NCBI GenBank assembly: GCA_033439765.1
Contig: JAULSN010000003.1
Span: 1,674,001-1,738,000, forward strand
Reading direction: 5' to 3'
DNA from: Lasiosphaeria ovina
Taxonomy: Eukaryota; Ascomycota; Sordariomycetes; Sordariales; Lasiosphaeriaceae
DNA length: 64,000 nucleotides
Part shown: in pieces, positions 1 to 11,199 of the stretch
How the letters are laid out: the number at the start of each line of letters is the position of its first letter
Position numbering within the stretch: the stretch's first letter is position 1
Notes under the pieces: generated by a model
Database searches by the model: none
Told to the model about the DNA's origin: nothing
The model's input: the letters and a program-made list of their open reading frames with translations, nothing else
Program-made: the position numbers and the translations under genes

Positions 1-103
1 GTCAACGAAGAGTTTCGTGTCAGCCAGAAATCACTTGGTATTCTTATCCATAAATATAAATCTTGCCACACTGCCTACCTCAGGCCCTGCCCTCGTCCTA
101 GCT

Positions 104-402
104 TGTTGGAATGACAAGGTCATTCATAATAGTCACTATAGTAACCGTTGCGAAAGGTAGGGGTGGTGATGTGGTTGTATTCTGCTCTGTTCTATTCTCT
201 AGGGTTACAGGGTGCTTGGTGTTTTTGGGGGAGTGGGCTGTCCACAGGGTGGATGGTCCGTGCACACTAAGGTCACGTGCTAGGGCAGGTGACCCGTGTG
301 TCCGGGCCAGGCCCACTATTCTTCCTGACTGACCAATCAGGGCTATGCGGCCCGCCGAGCCGCCTCAGCCTCCGTAACTCTGATTGATCGGTTATTCCTA
401 CA
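104..402 (-). mobile_element. Solo LTR of a Copia-type retrotransposon, with 5-bp target duplication
   Basis: The copy runs from TGTTGGAATG at 104 to CCTACA at 402 and is bordered on both sides by TAGCT (99-103 and 403-407), a perfect 5-bp target duplication. The first ~100 bp and a stretch near 330-350 match the LTR of the retroelement at 39264. The TG...CA ends, the length of 299 bp and the absence of internal coding sequence between the duplications identify a solo LTR left by LTR-LTR recombination. The strand is that of the related element, whose genes read on the minus strand. It lies just beyond the 3' end of POM152. Confidence 0.9.
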
Positions 403-603
403 TAGCTATCAACCTAGGTATTTTTACCTGCTGCCCACAAAAACGCCATGCTATGGTTGCCTCCTTTAATAAGATAATTACACAAGACCAACAATATACC
501 CATATCTGTCCGAAGCTGCGTCGAATGCATTGCACCCAAACGTGCCTAGCCAATTCACGCTATTCGCCGTGCCTTGGCTTTGACTGACCTCACACCGCGT
601 CTC

Positions 604-3600
604 TCAATGATATTTCAAGGTTTTCTGGGACCGATCGTTCCTCTCCTCTTGCTGCGTCGAGAAGGCGCAGAACTTGTCCTTGATCGCCACGACCTCGTAA
701 GTGCCCTCCTGGCTCGCTCTTACGACTTTACTATGTTCGTGGCTCACGTCATGTCTAGTCTCCAGCACTTGACTCCTCAGGCCTTTACGCGCGTTTGAGC
801 TGCGTGTGTACGTGAACTCAAAAGGCGGTGTCCCCCAGAACTCGAACAAGATCTCAACCTCGCCGCCCTCGTGGATATCGACTTGGACGTTTCTACCCTT
901 GCTGATCTTGACGGCCGGCATTGGGTGTATGTTCTTGACAATATTTACAGGCGAACGGCACTCGCTGGCCCTGTCGGATACAGTGGCGATGGCGAACTCG
1001 CCAGGTGTCTCTGCAAGTCGCCGAAAGCTCGTAGTTGGCGATTTGGCTTTGCGTTCCGCACCGTCAAATGTATACCACACTTCGAATGGCGGTGTTCCGG
1101 ATAGCGTATAGGAGAGCCGCTCGCCGACGCAATAGTCGGTACGGGTTTCCATCGGGTATATTGTTGGTGCTTCGAAAAGCTGCACTTGGACAGATGGCGC
1201 CCCAATATCTGTCATCGAATGACAGCCGCTCCCGTCTCTCACGTCTCGGAGGCGAATGTGCTGGGTTCCAAGTTTCAGTAGGTGTCTTGGTATCTGAATC
1301 TCATACGAATGAGAGTTGAATGACGGTGTCCTGTAAATTTCGGGAATAGGCGCGCCTTGGTGCTTGATCTCAATATCCAGAGAGAACGGAGGAACGCCCG
1401 TCAGCTCAATAGGTATTTTATCCTCGTCTTGCCCTTCTGACTTGCAGTACTTGAACGTCTGGCCCGGCTTCACAAAGGACGCCGTGGGTTTCCTATTAAC
1501 GACTTGCTTCACTACAAGTGACTGCAAGTCCCGCCCGCTGTTGTAGAGATTATCCGCGAGTGAAGAAAACGTGTACGTGTACTGGCCGGCCTTGGCCGTG
1601 TCCCCAAGAATTGATGATTTTCCAGAAGTGGCGTCAAAGGCTTTCCGGGCCACTGAACTTGGGCCCTTGATGGGCTGGTGCCGAACTTGATATTCGACGT
1701 GATACGGGGCCGTCCCTATAACAATGTGAGCAAGTAATGACACGCACCCACAAAAGGAGGACGACTCAACCTACCTTTAAGAGAAACCTCGAATCCAGAT
1801 ATATCGCCTTCGCAGACACTAGCAACCACATAATCACTGCCTTCTTGGTGAACGGCAGGAGAAGAGATTACAGATAGCTCGGGCCGAGGAAACCAGTCGA
1901 CTTCAAAAGCACCTGCATTCGGGTCAACAATGCCGGGACACTGGTTGTCCCGAACATCGGTAATCGTAAACACGCCACGTGTTTGAACATCGAGGAAACC
2001 ATTGCTGTTATCGACCGTCTTCTCCAAAACCTTCGCGTCGGGCAGAGCGCCCTCGAGGAGATTGGTATACCGAACAGTCCAAGGCCCCTCCCCAGTAAGG
2101 CGGAGCGGGAGTTTGACCGTTGAGCCCTCCACATCAAGCGTTTTCCGTTTGCCATCGATCTGACCGAAAGCGGCCCGTGGGCTTTGACGCCTTACCGATA
2201 TCTTTAGCTCGTCCTGCAAGAAGCTCCGGCAAGCCCTCTTATCCTGAATGCTCGTTAACGCGAGGGTGTATTCTCCGCCCTGAGTCAAGGCCGCAGTCTT
2301 GATCTGAAAATGATTGTCCGCGATGTTCGTGGCCTTTTGATGTTTTCTCTTGCCGTCATGGATAAGCTCCCATTCCAGAGTAAACGGCGGTTCTCCGAGA
2401 AGCACAATGTCCACAGCCACCTCATCCCCAAGACAAGTGCCTGCATTCCCTGATGTGCTGTGCTGGATCATGGCAGAGGCTGCTGGTTTGACATCTTGTT
2501 CGAGAACATACTCTTGACCCACGAGCTTCTTTCCATCGTATATGCCGTCGCCGATATGGGTGAAGGTATACTTGTGATGTCCGGCAAACCTCGGAATCAG
2601 TTCTATCTGATGTCGCAAGCTAGATATGCGTACTGTTTTGCTCTCCCTATCCACATTGTTTGACACAATGTCGTATTTGACGGTGAATGGCGGGGTCCCA
2701 ATGAGGTCCATATCGACTCGAAGCCCGATGGAGTTTCCGGCACAGGTGTCGGATATTTCTTCGGACCGTATTTCCAGTTTGGGCTCGAGAGGGTTCAAAA
2801 GTAGGCAAGACGATGGCTCCTGTACCTCGCCCTCGCACGCTCCAGCGACTACTGATTTCAGGGTGTATAACCCGGGGGCCGATATCTTGGGTCTGTCGCG
2901 ACTGTTCTTCGCGCGGTAGCTCCCAGGAATCACCACCCTACCGTGGTCTCCACTCTCAGTGAGTGTATCGATGGGGGAGAACTCCCAAATCAAACTATGC
3001 GAAGTGTCATCTGGCAGCTGAGCCATGTGAAATCGAACTGGAAGCTCTGTCGATTGACCTTTCTGGGCCTTGATGGGCTTCCTTAGATCGCATCCTTCGA
3101 TTTGTATACGTGGGCGCTCCTTGACAACGAAGTTCTGTACCAGATCCTTCGGTTTGGGCTTTCCGTCGGGATCATCGGCAGGAGCGGTATACTTGACAAC
3201 GTTCTGAAACCCATCGCGAACCTCGTCCACGGAGTATTGCCAGGATCCGCTAACGCCCATAGATTCGTTAAGCCCGATAGGAACCACTCGAGGCCGGGCC
3301 CACGATATGTCTTCATGAGTCGGATCTGTAATACTTGTCGAAAGCGATGACCCGGTAAGAGGAGAAGAAAAACCCTCCGGTTGAAGGCTTTGGAAATGGA
3401 AGCTGCTATCCTCGGAATTGATTTTGCGGCTGTACATAATCTTCAGGGGAGGCGTCCCTTCGACGTGGATAGACAAGTCGGAAAGATCTCCGACGCATCG
3501 CCCAGACGATGGCGCAGGACCGACCCAGGCCCGAGGACATGGAACAACAAATGTGAAAGGAGTCTTCCGTTGCACCTCAAGTTTGTACTCATCAAGAACC

Positions 3601-4586
3601 TTTCCAAGTTGATAGGCACCGGCTTTCTTTGCAGGGTAGTCGTACCGGACCACTACTTGTGACCCATCCTGGGTTTGGACCTTCGATCGTCGTTCGATAT
3701 CCCGGAGTTGGACCCTCGTCAGTTTTATGATCTCTTGGACGTTAGACTCAAGATCGGTGCGAATGAGCTGAACCTCAACCGGAACAGTGGCGTTAAAGAA
3801 AATGGGTATCGGCGCAATCTTACGGTCGCCTCCCAGACAGAATGGGATTTGATCGGGATTGAGTGCGGCAGATCTTGACACAACAAGTCAGCATTCGATC
3901 AGACGGAGCCAGACAGCCAACCTGGGGCACTCACCCTTCGGGTAGGATATTGATGATTTGCCGACCCATTATCAAAGACGAGTTGTGTATTATGTTGGAC
4001 AGCTTGACATTGCGTTCTGATATTGCAATCTCTCGGTCGTAAAAGACCTTGACGAGACCGAAGAGCCACGTTTGCCAGGGGAGCTATTAAGAAGTCAGCA
4101 GAATTTCCTCGTGCCTCTGGAACGAAGGGCCCATACGCCGAAGTTGAACATGAGAACCCAGTCAAAGACGACATGGCAAAAGAAGACCACGACCACAAAA
4201 GGCTGCGATAACTCAAGCCATGGTATCCTCAGCTCGGGGAGCCCAAAGAGGACGACGAAATCGATAGCGACCCATTTCAATAACAGCCAAAAGGACTCGG
4301 CGTCTTCCTCGACAATTCGGGTCCAGTCGTAAAGCTTCCACGCCAACAGGCCCGCATAGATGGCAAATGCGTAGAGACGCTGCGTGGGCGCATCGAGCAC
4401 ATTCAGTGGTATTAGCGGTGCTGGGTTGCCCGAGGGTGCCGTGCCCTGCCGAGGAGCAACAGGTAGAGGAGGTGTGCTGTTGACAGTCTTAGGCGGATCA
4501 GAAGAGCCAGCGGGCGCAGGCCCTCTTCTCGGGCCTGCCACAGGGGTCTGCGGAAAGGCGCCGATGGGGGGCGCTCCGTCGCTCAT
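604..4586 (-). CDS. POM152: Nucleoporin POM152, pore-membrane glycoprotein
   Basis: Integral membrane nucleoporin that anchors the nuclear pore and forms the lumenal ring. Exons are 4586-4137, 4083-3935, 3873-1775 and 1715-604, adding up to 1269 residues, the usual size for the family. A proline-rich cytosolic head (residues 1-60) is followed by about three hydrophobic segments between residues ~70 and ~150, then a lumenal region of immunoglobulin-like repeats. Each repeat is marked by a GTPPF-like motif before a beta strand; I count eight versions (for example GTPPLK, GTPPFT, GEPPFT, GEGPWT, GTAPYH, GVPPFS, GTPPFE twice). The start is the first ATG of the conserved frame. The four exons join without stops and the gene looks intact. 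The 3' end lies 200 bp from the solo LTR. Confidence 0.95.
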
Positions 4587-5282
4587 GGCATGCCGTGTTC
4601 GGGAATTTCTAGAGTCGCTATCTCGAACTGTTGAACTGTTGAGTCGTCAAGCTGTCGTCGAGCTGTGACGCGCGGATTGTCGCAAGCAGAGTTCGCCGGC
4701 GACGGGGGGAATAGAGCCGAGAAAAGTCAAGGGTCGTTGGGGGCGAGTAATTTTCCGTACGGTAGCTGCTGGAAGCCTCCTTCAGTGCTCATTCATGGGC
4801 CTGTTGTTTGGATGTCGCATCAACCAAACCACATGCAGTTGTCGGACAGGTCGAAATTTCCCTTTTCTGGCACGTTAGCGTCCTGCCACGACGCGAACAA
4901 CCCAGTGGGCGCGTCCTTGCAAGGCGACTCATGGAGGGGGGGATTAGCAAACTTTGATTGGCCAGATGCTTTCCACATTTCGAGGGCTCCACTATTTCCT
5001 CCCCAGCTTCCCCCAGCACACCTGTATCATATCATCCGTACGGATACAGATACCAAGGAGTCTTACCAGCACAGACCAACAGTTTTTTTTTTACCAAACA
5101 ATTTATTCCGTAGGTAGAAGCAATGGCCTTGAGTAGATGAGCTTTTGGACGTTGGCCTCTCTGATGAAAGTACTTAGTGTAAACCTAATTATATCTATGT
5201 AGAGGTTTGTTGTTTGTCGCAACTTTGGAGCTCAAAGATCAACTTAGAGGACTATGACGTTCCGAAAATCTAGCAGATACTA
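4587..5282. other. Intergenic: POM152 upstream region
   Basis: Upstream of the POM152 start. The only open frames are short and lack any family signal. A T-run at 5082-5091 stands before the drop in GC that leads into the MITE at 5283. I see no gene here. Confidence 0.5.
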
Positions 5283-5551
5283 CGGAACATGGGGCCAAAA
5301 GTTTTCGCCACTCTCTTGTACCTGCCTTACGTAAGGACAGTGCTTAAAGAACTGTATTATCGCTCCAAGCTTTAAGGGCTTGAAGCTGCATTATAGTGCT
5401 GAAATCCCTATATGCTAGTGGCTTGATCCCTAATACCTTTGTGGTTTAGCGAAATACTCACACAGTATTGATAGTAGGGGATTTTCTAAGCACTGCCTTT
5501 ACGTAAGGCTAGTCCCAAAGGATTAACGAAGACTTTTGGCCCCATGTTCTG
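5283..5551. mobile_element. MITE of Tc1/mariner type: 269 bp, TA-flanked, long inverted ends
   Basis: The left end reads CGGAACATGGGGCCAAAAGT and the right end, reverse-complemented, reads CAGAACATGGGGCCAAAAGT. Both ends are flanked by TA (5281-5282 and 5552-5553), the target used by Tc1/mariner/Fot1-family transposases. The similarity continues inward: both arms carry CCTTACGTAA and CAGTGCTTA at corresponding positions, so the inverted repeats extend over about 70 bp. There is no open reading frame in the 269 bp, so the copy is non-autonomous. The family name is unknown to me; the class assignment follows from the TA target and end structure. Confidence 0.85.
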
Positions 5552-5553
5552 TA

Positions 5554-5800
5554 CCTAAAGTACATAGTACAGTAGTAGTATTCGTACCTCAAGTGCTTAT
5601 ATTCCTTTTTAAGGGAATTTATCATTATTTAGCAGATACCTATATACACGATAGATAAATACTAACTCCTAATTTATTATAGTATTATATAACGAGACAT
5701 CTCTATATACTTAATATAATGTATTTATTATTAAACTATATATAAAGAATAACTGTAAGTTTATACCCAAGTTACGTTTTAATAACAGCTTGTCGTGTTT
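5554..5800. repeat. AT-rich block beside the MITE
   Basis: From the MITE edge to about 5800 the sequence is dominated by A and T, with TATATA, TTATTA and ATAATA runs and few G or C, unlike the rest of the window. No coding frame survives. This is the composition left by repeat-induced point mutation on an old repeat, but no parent element can be recognised. The rest of the gap up to 6355 is ordinary promoter sequence of the next gene. Confidence 0.45.
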
Positions 5801-6355
5801 CTTTCACACTTCTAGGCTCTAGCAACTTTAATATATCTCATGGAAACTTACAAGTTTTTTTACTGCTTTAAAATGGTGCGGCCTACCGTATCGCACACAT
5901 TCGTGTCATTGCGTTGAGGGCAACTCCTCCGCAGCCTTTCTTCCCCTCTTCATCACTCTCTCGACTGAGTGGTTAAATTGGCGGACTTTCTGGAAGTTCA
6001 TGAGACGAAGCATCCTGCGATTTACGTCAAGAGTGCCACGACCTCTCCTACAGCCTTAACATCGTGCGCGCTCAATACTTACAACGCAGGCGCGCAACCA
6101 CCCCCATTGCAGCATTGAGCAATTCTTCATTCTCCGTCGTTTGCGTACATGGGCCTCGTGGATAAATACACATCTTCCTAGGCCGACTCCTCTACCCTAA
6201 GTGCGAAAACGTTGCGGTTCTCATTCCACCCCGTCGAGTTCTATATTCTGACGTGCCAGGTGCCTCACCCGTGCACTCTTCATATAACACACACCCTACC
6301 CCCGCCGACTAAACAATATTTCAGCGGCCAAAAATCATCGCATCGGACTTGTCAA

Positions 6356-8140
6356 ATGGCACAGGCACAGGCTCCCAGCAGCCCAAACCAGGACACCGGT
6401 CCTAATATCGCTGAAGGCAAACCCTCCGCTACTCTTCGTCGTTCCCATCGCGCGCGTAGACCTCCAGCCGAATTTGGAACTGACGATTTGGCCCGTCATA
6501 ATGCCACATCTACGAGCAAAGCCTCACCCCAGCCTGCTGCGTCAAGCCGTCGTAACCCAAAACGTAAGGCGGCCCCAGAGGTTTTTGATGTACCCAACAA
6601 CTTGCTGGAGGCCTCTCTCGGGCCATGGCAGGAGAACGAGCAGGATGAGTGGCCGAGCTGGACTGAGATCGAATCTGAGCCGGTAAGAGGGCTGCGTCTA
6701 TCCTGGGCGACAGTGCCGGGCATTCCACTCTGACCACTGGAACAGGCCTTCTTCAACGGCATTCTTGATCAGCTGGGAGTCAAAGACGCGAAAATAGAAG
6801 AGGTGCTGTCCGTCGACGAAGACTCGCTTGCCCAGCTTCCGTAGGCCTCCCTTCTCATCTAAGCACCCTTGGTTCACTTATTTTTTTCTGACTGACGCCA
6901 GTGACCCGACATACGGGCTGGTGTTCCTCTACGAATATGTCGAGGAAGGTAGCTCAGAGGCTGCTGAATCGGGCCAGACGGTGTGGTTTGCGAACCAAGT
7001 GAGTCATTGAAGCCTCCGTTTCACCGCTGTGTGCTAAGCAAATCCCAGACAACGAATAACGCGTGTGCCACTGTCGCCTTGTTCAACATCATCATGAACG
7101 CTGAAGGTCTCGCGCTCGGTGAGAAGCTCGACCAGTTCAAGCAAGAGTCAATGGAACTTGCCCCTCCATTGCGTGGGAACCTACTCAGCAACAGCCATTG
7201 GATCCGGGTCGCCCATAATTCGTTCACTCGGTAAGTTACAGAGGGTTGTTACACGTCGTTGGATATGTGCTTTTACAATGCTGACAACCTGTAGTCGGCT
7301 AGATCTTCTGAACGCAGCCTTGAGTCTGCAGAACGAAGTAGACGACAAAAATAAGAAGCGAGCCAAGACTTCCTCCAGGCGGAAGAAGACGAAGCCCACG
7401 ACCGACACCGCATACCATTTCATTGCCTTTGTTCCAGCAGGTGGAGATGTCTGGCAACTCGACGGTCTTGAGTGGAATCCCCACCACATTGGTAAGTATC
7501 TTAATAAGTCCAAGCCCGAGCCCGGGGTTCATGGATCATAGACGCTGACAACACACTAGGTAAGGTTGGACAAGGACAACACTGGACAGCAATTGTGCAA
7601 CCTGTGATTAAGGCCAGAATGATGCAATACGAGACAGATCAGTTGTCATTCAGTCTTCTCGCTCTTTGTAGAGACCAGCTCGCATCGATTCGGCGAGACT
7701 TAGCAATCAATATTTGCTGCTTGCAAGAGCTTGACGACATATGGGCCAGCAAGCTTGAGTGGAATGATTCGAAGAGTGGAGGATTTAGTCTTACCAGCAG
7801 CTCAAGCTCGGACAAACTTCAGGAGTACCGGCTCGACGCGGAAGATGTTCTGGCAATATCGCACCAGGCGGACGAGTTCAAGGAGTTTAAGCGGATAGTG
7901 GGTGATCCATCAGTGGATGCTACACGGGCTCTGGAAATGCGACAAAAACTCTACAACGACCAGATGGGCATACGCTCAGACTATGTTGCGAGGATGCGAT
8001 CAAATGACGAGGAGACGGCAAAAATCCCCCGCCGGAAGCTGGACCACACTCCAGCCATTCACGAATGGGTCCAAAAGTTGGCTGATCACGGTGTCCTTGA
8101 AAAGCTGCACCAAGATGCACAGCTTCAAAATCCGATATGA
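6356..8140 (+). CDS. Ubiquitin carboxyl-terminal hydrolase, UCH37/UCHL5 type (peptidase C12)
   Basis: Cysteine deubiquitinase of the family that in animals and fission yeast (Uch2) docks on the proteasome. Exons 6356-6682, 6746-6840, 6902-6998, 7049-7230, 7295-7491 and 7560-8140 join in frame to 492 residues. The catalytic cysteine lies in the NNACAT motif (about Cys179), with the histidine at about 275 (YHFIAF) and the aspartate at about 290 (QLDGL). The C-terminal ~90 residues hold the helical tail with the RSDYVARMR-like segment and a terminal HEWV...LA helix seen in UCHL5 (ULD region). Compared with the ~330-residue animal enzyme there is a ~100-residue basic, Ser/Pro-rich, probably disordered N-terminal extension. 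The start chosen is the ATG of MAQAQAPSS; another in-frame ATG at 6212 is less likely. All triad residues are present. Confidence 0.93.
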
Positions 8141-9200
8141 ATGCTGCAAATCACAGCCATACCTCTTACATCATCTCTCGCTTTATTTGCGAGGCGCATA
8201 AGTGTCTCTCTTTGACGTGTTGAATGACACTCTTGAACAGGCCTAGCCTACATAGACAAGGCTAGCTAGCGAACGGTGGGCGGAGCAAGTTTTACGATGG
8301 AGCGTTCGACTGGCAAGTCCCAAGCCCAGGGATATGCCTTGAATTTACTGAGAGGCATGAATAGGAAGCAGCTTGAGATACCGCCGGATATTTGGGCATT
8401 TGCAACATCTGCCCAAGCAAGTAGAGTCCGGAATACAGCTGACAATAACTCAGGTAGGTAGGACCTGGAAGCATTGACTTTATCCCATACCCCCATAAAG
8501 AGACACAGATCAAGAAAATTAGAAAAAGGAGAATACAGAAAGAAAGGACTGCTTGCTTTGGTATCTATCACCTCTCGTACCATCCGTCGTGTAAATCCTC
8601 TAATTCTGCAAGCATTGGCGTTTTAGAACATTGCTGCCAGGCTCGTCTAGGTCATATCTTGTAGGTACTGCTTGTTTCTTCTCCTATTGTAGCTAATATC
8701 GCCTAAGACGTAGTCCGATACTAGGTGATGAAATTACGAGTGGTGTACGGAATACATTGGAGTCGGCTTGTTTCACATGACGTACTTGGGAGGAAGGAGA
8801 AAATATGGGTCAGCTGTTGGGAAGGCGGTGAACGGGTCACGGTCTAGCCCCGCTTAAGGTTGTGCCAAGCTCCTGTGGGAGAAAATGACGGCATGAACAC
8901 TGCGAAGCGGCCCGCCTTGCTTCTTTGGCACGTTGCCATGCCATGCACTCTGTCGCCTCCGTGCCTCCTACAGAAAACCCTCAGGCGACGCCCAACAACA
9001 TCCTCGTGGCTTGTTTTCCCCCAAGGTAGCAAGCAAGCAAGTGGCCGTTTTTTTGTTTGTTCTTTTTTCCTAATTTTGACTTGTTCCTCAATCTCTCCAC
9101 TATTGGGACGAAAAACATTACCCCCTGAGCGTTTGGCCCCGAAGAGCATCGCAATCCACGCAAAGAAGTGCGCCCAAGCACGCCCCGATTTAAGACAAAC
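8141..9200. other. Intergenic: UCH gene 3' side and CHO1 promoter
   Basis: About 1.06 kb with only short open frames that lack family signals. The T-rich and pyrimidine-rich stretch at 9050-9110 just before the CHO1 start is typical of a filamentous-fungal core promoter. No RNA gene or repeat seen. Confidence 0.5.
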
Positions 9201-10289
9201 ATGTCTAAGCGAACCAACAACGCCGCTGCAAATGGCAATACCTCGTCAAAGGATGAGCCCGCTGAGCTCACCCAGCCCTGTGCGTCTGCCCTTAGCAACT
9301 CTAAACTACATTCAAGGTCGTTTGCAGAGGAAGAGAACCGTGGGGAACACCGCTAACATGCCCCCTCCTCAACAGCCTTCGACAAGCAAAAGAATCTCCT
9401 CTCTTCGGACTCGGGGCACTTTTCGCTGGTCCGCGCGATGCACCTGGCGGACCTCATTACTGAGATGAATGGTGTGTACATGATCTACGTTCGCGGGGAC
9501 ACCGTCTCTATGCGCGCTTGAACGTTGAGACAGGGGCTTTCGGCACCGGCTTGCGATAGCTGTTGCTCTGCCTTGTGTCCTCCGACGCAAGCTCGATACC
9601 CTCGAGAGACACACCGATACTAATGTTCTATGTTTTTATCTAGGTCTCTGCGGTGTTCTTTCCCTCTTCTCCTCGATGCGCTACTGCCTCGGCGACCCGA
9701 CGGCAACTGGGAATCTATGGGCGGCACTTGGGTTCTTGCCATTCGGGCTGTTTTTTGACTTCCTAGACGGCAAGGTGGCGCGCTGGAGAAAAAAGAGCAG
9801 CATGATGGGCCAGGAGCTGGACTCCCTGGCCGACTTGGTAGGCTCTAATCTGCGCAATGAGCTGGGTGGCCTGCAAAAAAAAAAAGGTATCCTTGCTGAC
9901 CGTGTTTTGTTATACGACAGATTTCTTTCGGCATCTCTCCGGCTATTGTGGCCTTCGCTATCGGCATCCGCACGCCTCTTGATCATCTGTGCCTTGCGTT
10001 CTTCGTGCTCTGTGGGCTTACGCGGTTGGCGCGGTTCAACGTGACGGCAACTTCGATACCCAAAGACGCCACCGGCAAGGCTCAATACTTCGAGGGCACT
10101 CCAATCCCCACGACTTTAGGCCTCGACGCTTTGATGGCATGGTGGGTGTCGCAGGGCTGGATTCACGATGCGATTCCCGGCGGACTTTGGTTTCCTGGTA
10201 CTGCCTTCGAGTTTCACCCGATTGTTGTGCTGTTCATGATACACGGATGCTTGATGACGAGCAAGACCATCCATGTCCCAAAGCCTTGA
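9201..10289 (+). CDS. CHO1: CDP-diacylglycerol--serine O-phosphatidyltransferase (phosphatidylserine synthase)
   Basis: Makes phosphatidylserine from CDP-diacylglycerol and L-serine in the endoplasmic reticulum, the entry to the PS-PE-PC route. Exons 9201-9279, 9376-9471, 9644-9837 and 9921-10289 add to 245 residues, the family size. The CDP-alcohol phosphatidyltransferase signature is complete in exon 3: DGKVAR, then G eight residues on, then D-x3-D (DSLAD). Hydrophobic segments follow ([62 protein letters not shown]). The charged N-terminus (MSKRTNNAA) is cytosolic. The third intron holds a run of eleven A. The start is the first ATG with a good context; an in-frame ATG at 9168 would add 11 residues. 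No defect seen. Confidence 0.95.
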
Positions 10290-11199
10290 TTGAGGTAGGC
10301 GAAAATCTCAGGCGAGAGAGGGGGGAAGCTTGTATCACCGGTGCTGCCGGGATACGCCGAAGTTCTGTAAGAGTCGATGGCGATGGTTTCCGGACCTTCT
10401 ACGATTAGGTCGCGGCATAGTTCTCTCAACTCCACCCTCTCTTGTTCGTGTGCCCCGTACGACACACCACGATCTAGAGTCCACGGCCGCCCAGTACAGC
10501 ACGATACAACACGCCACCCATAGCCATACATACAATTTTATCGTGCTGAAAAAAAATAACTTATTTTTGCCGGCGAGCTTCATGGGTTTACTTTTTTTGT
10601 GCTTGAGGAAGCCAACTGCCGCAATTTTCCAATCAGACAGACGGAGCAAAGCCTGGCGCGCTCCTTGTGTACGACCTTGCGTTGTTATTATATACCCCAT
10701 AGAATTAACAAGCGGAAGTCCCTCAGGGACTGGAAATAGAGAATGGAAGCCCTGATGGCCGATGAGATGTTATGTGGATTAGGATATATGATGAGGTGGG
10801 TTTAACATAATACCGGGAGTGTTAGAAATATGGGAAGCCTAAAAGCCTACATTCTTCTTCCACAGTCTGCTTTTCTGACCTGGGAAGGCACGCAAGTGAT
10901 ACAAGTCCCACATACCTCCATATTGTCCAATATTCAGAGTGCACAGTATTGCATATACTCCCGTTGTGAAGAATGTCGGCTCAGGAAAATATGCACTGTA
11001 TATCAACAAAAGCCTCCAGTTCTCGGATTTATACACTAAAACCGGACAATCACCAAAACGAAGGAAGCAATAGGATTCGTGTGTTATGGGCCTTGTTCTC
11101 ATACATCGTGTCTTAGGATCAACATGACATGCAGGTTTCTATGACGATACAGATACGGGTGTAGAACAACCATTCTGAACCGACTGGAAGGACGCTCCT
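10290..11199. terminator. Convergent 3' region between CHO1 and THS1
   Basis: CHO1 (+) and threonyl-tRNA synthetase (-) converge here, so this 0.9 kb should hold both 3' UTRs and polyadenylation signals. A-rich runs lie at 10549-10566. The short open frames on both strands have no family signal. I see no other gene. Confidence 0.4.

Noticed and set aside
8330..8400. CTGAGA near 8351 as a thiamine riboswitch core
   Set aside because: The second conserved TPP motif and the P1 pairing are missing, and the site lies in no thiamine gene.
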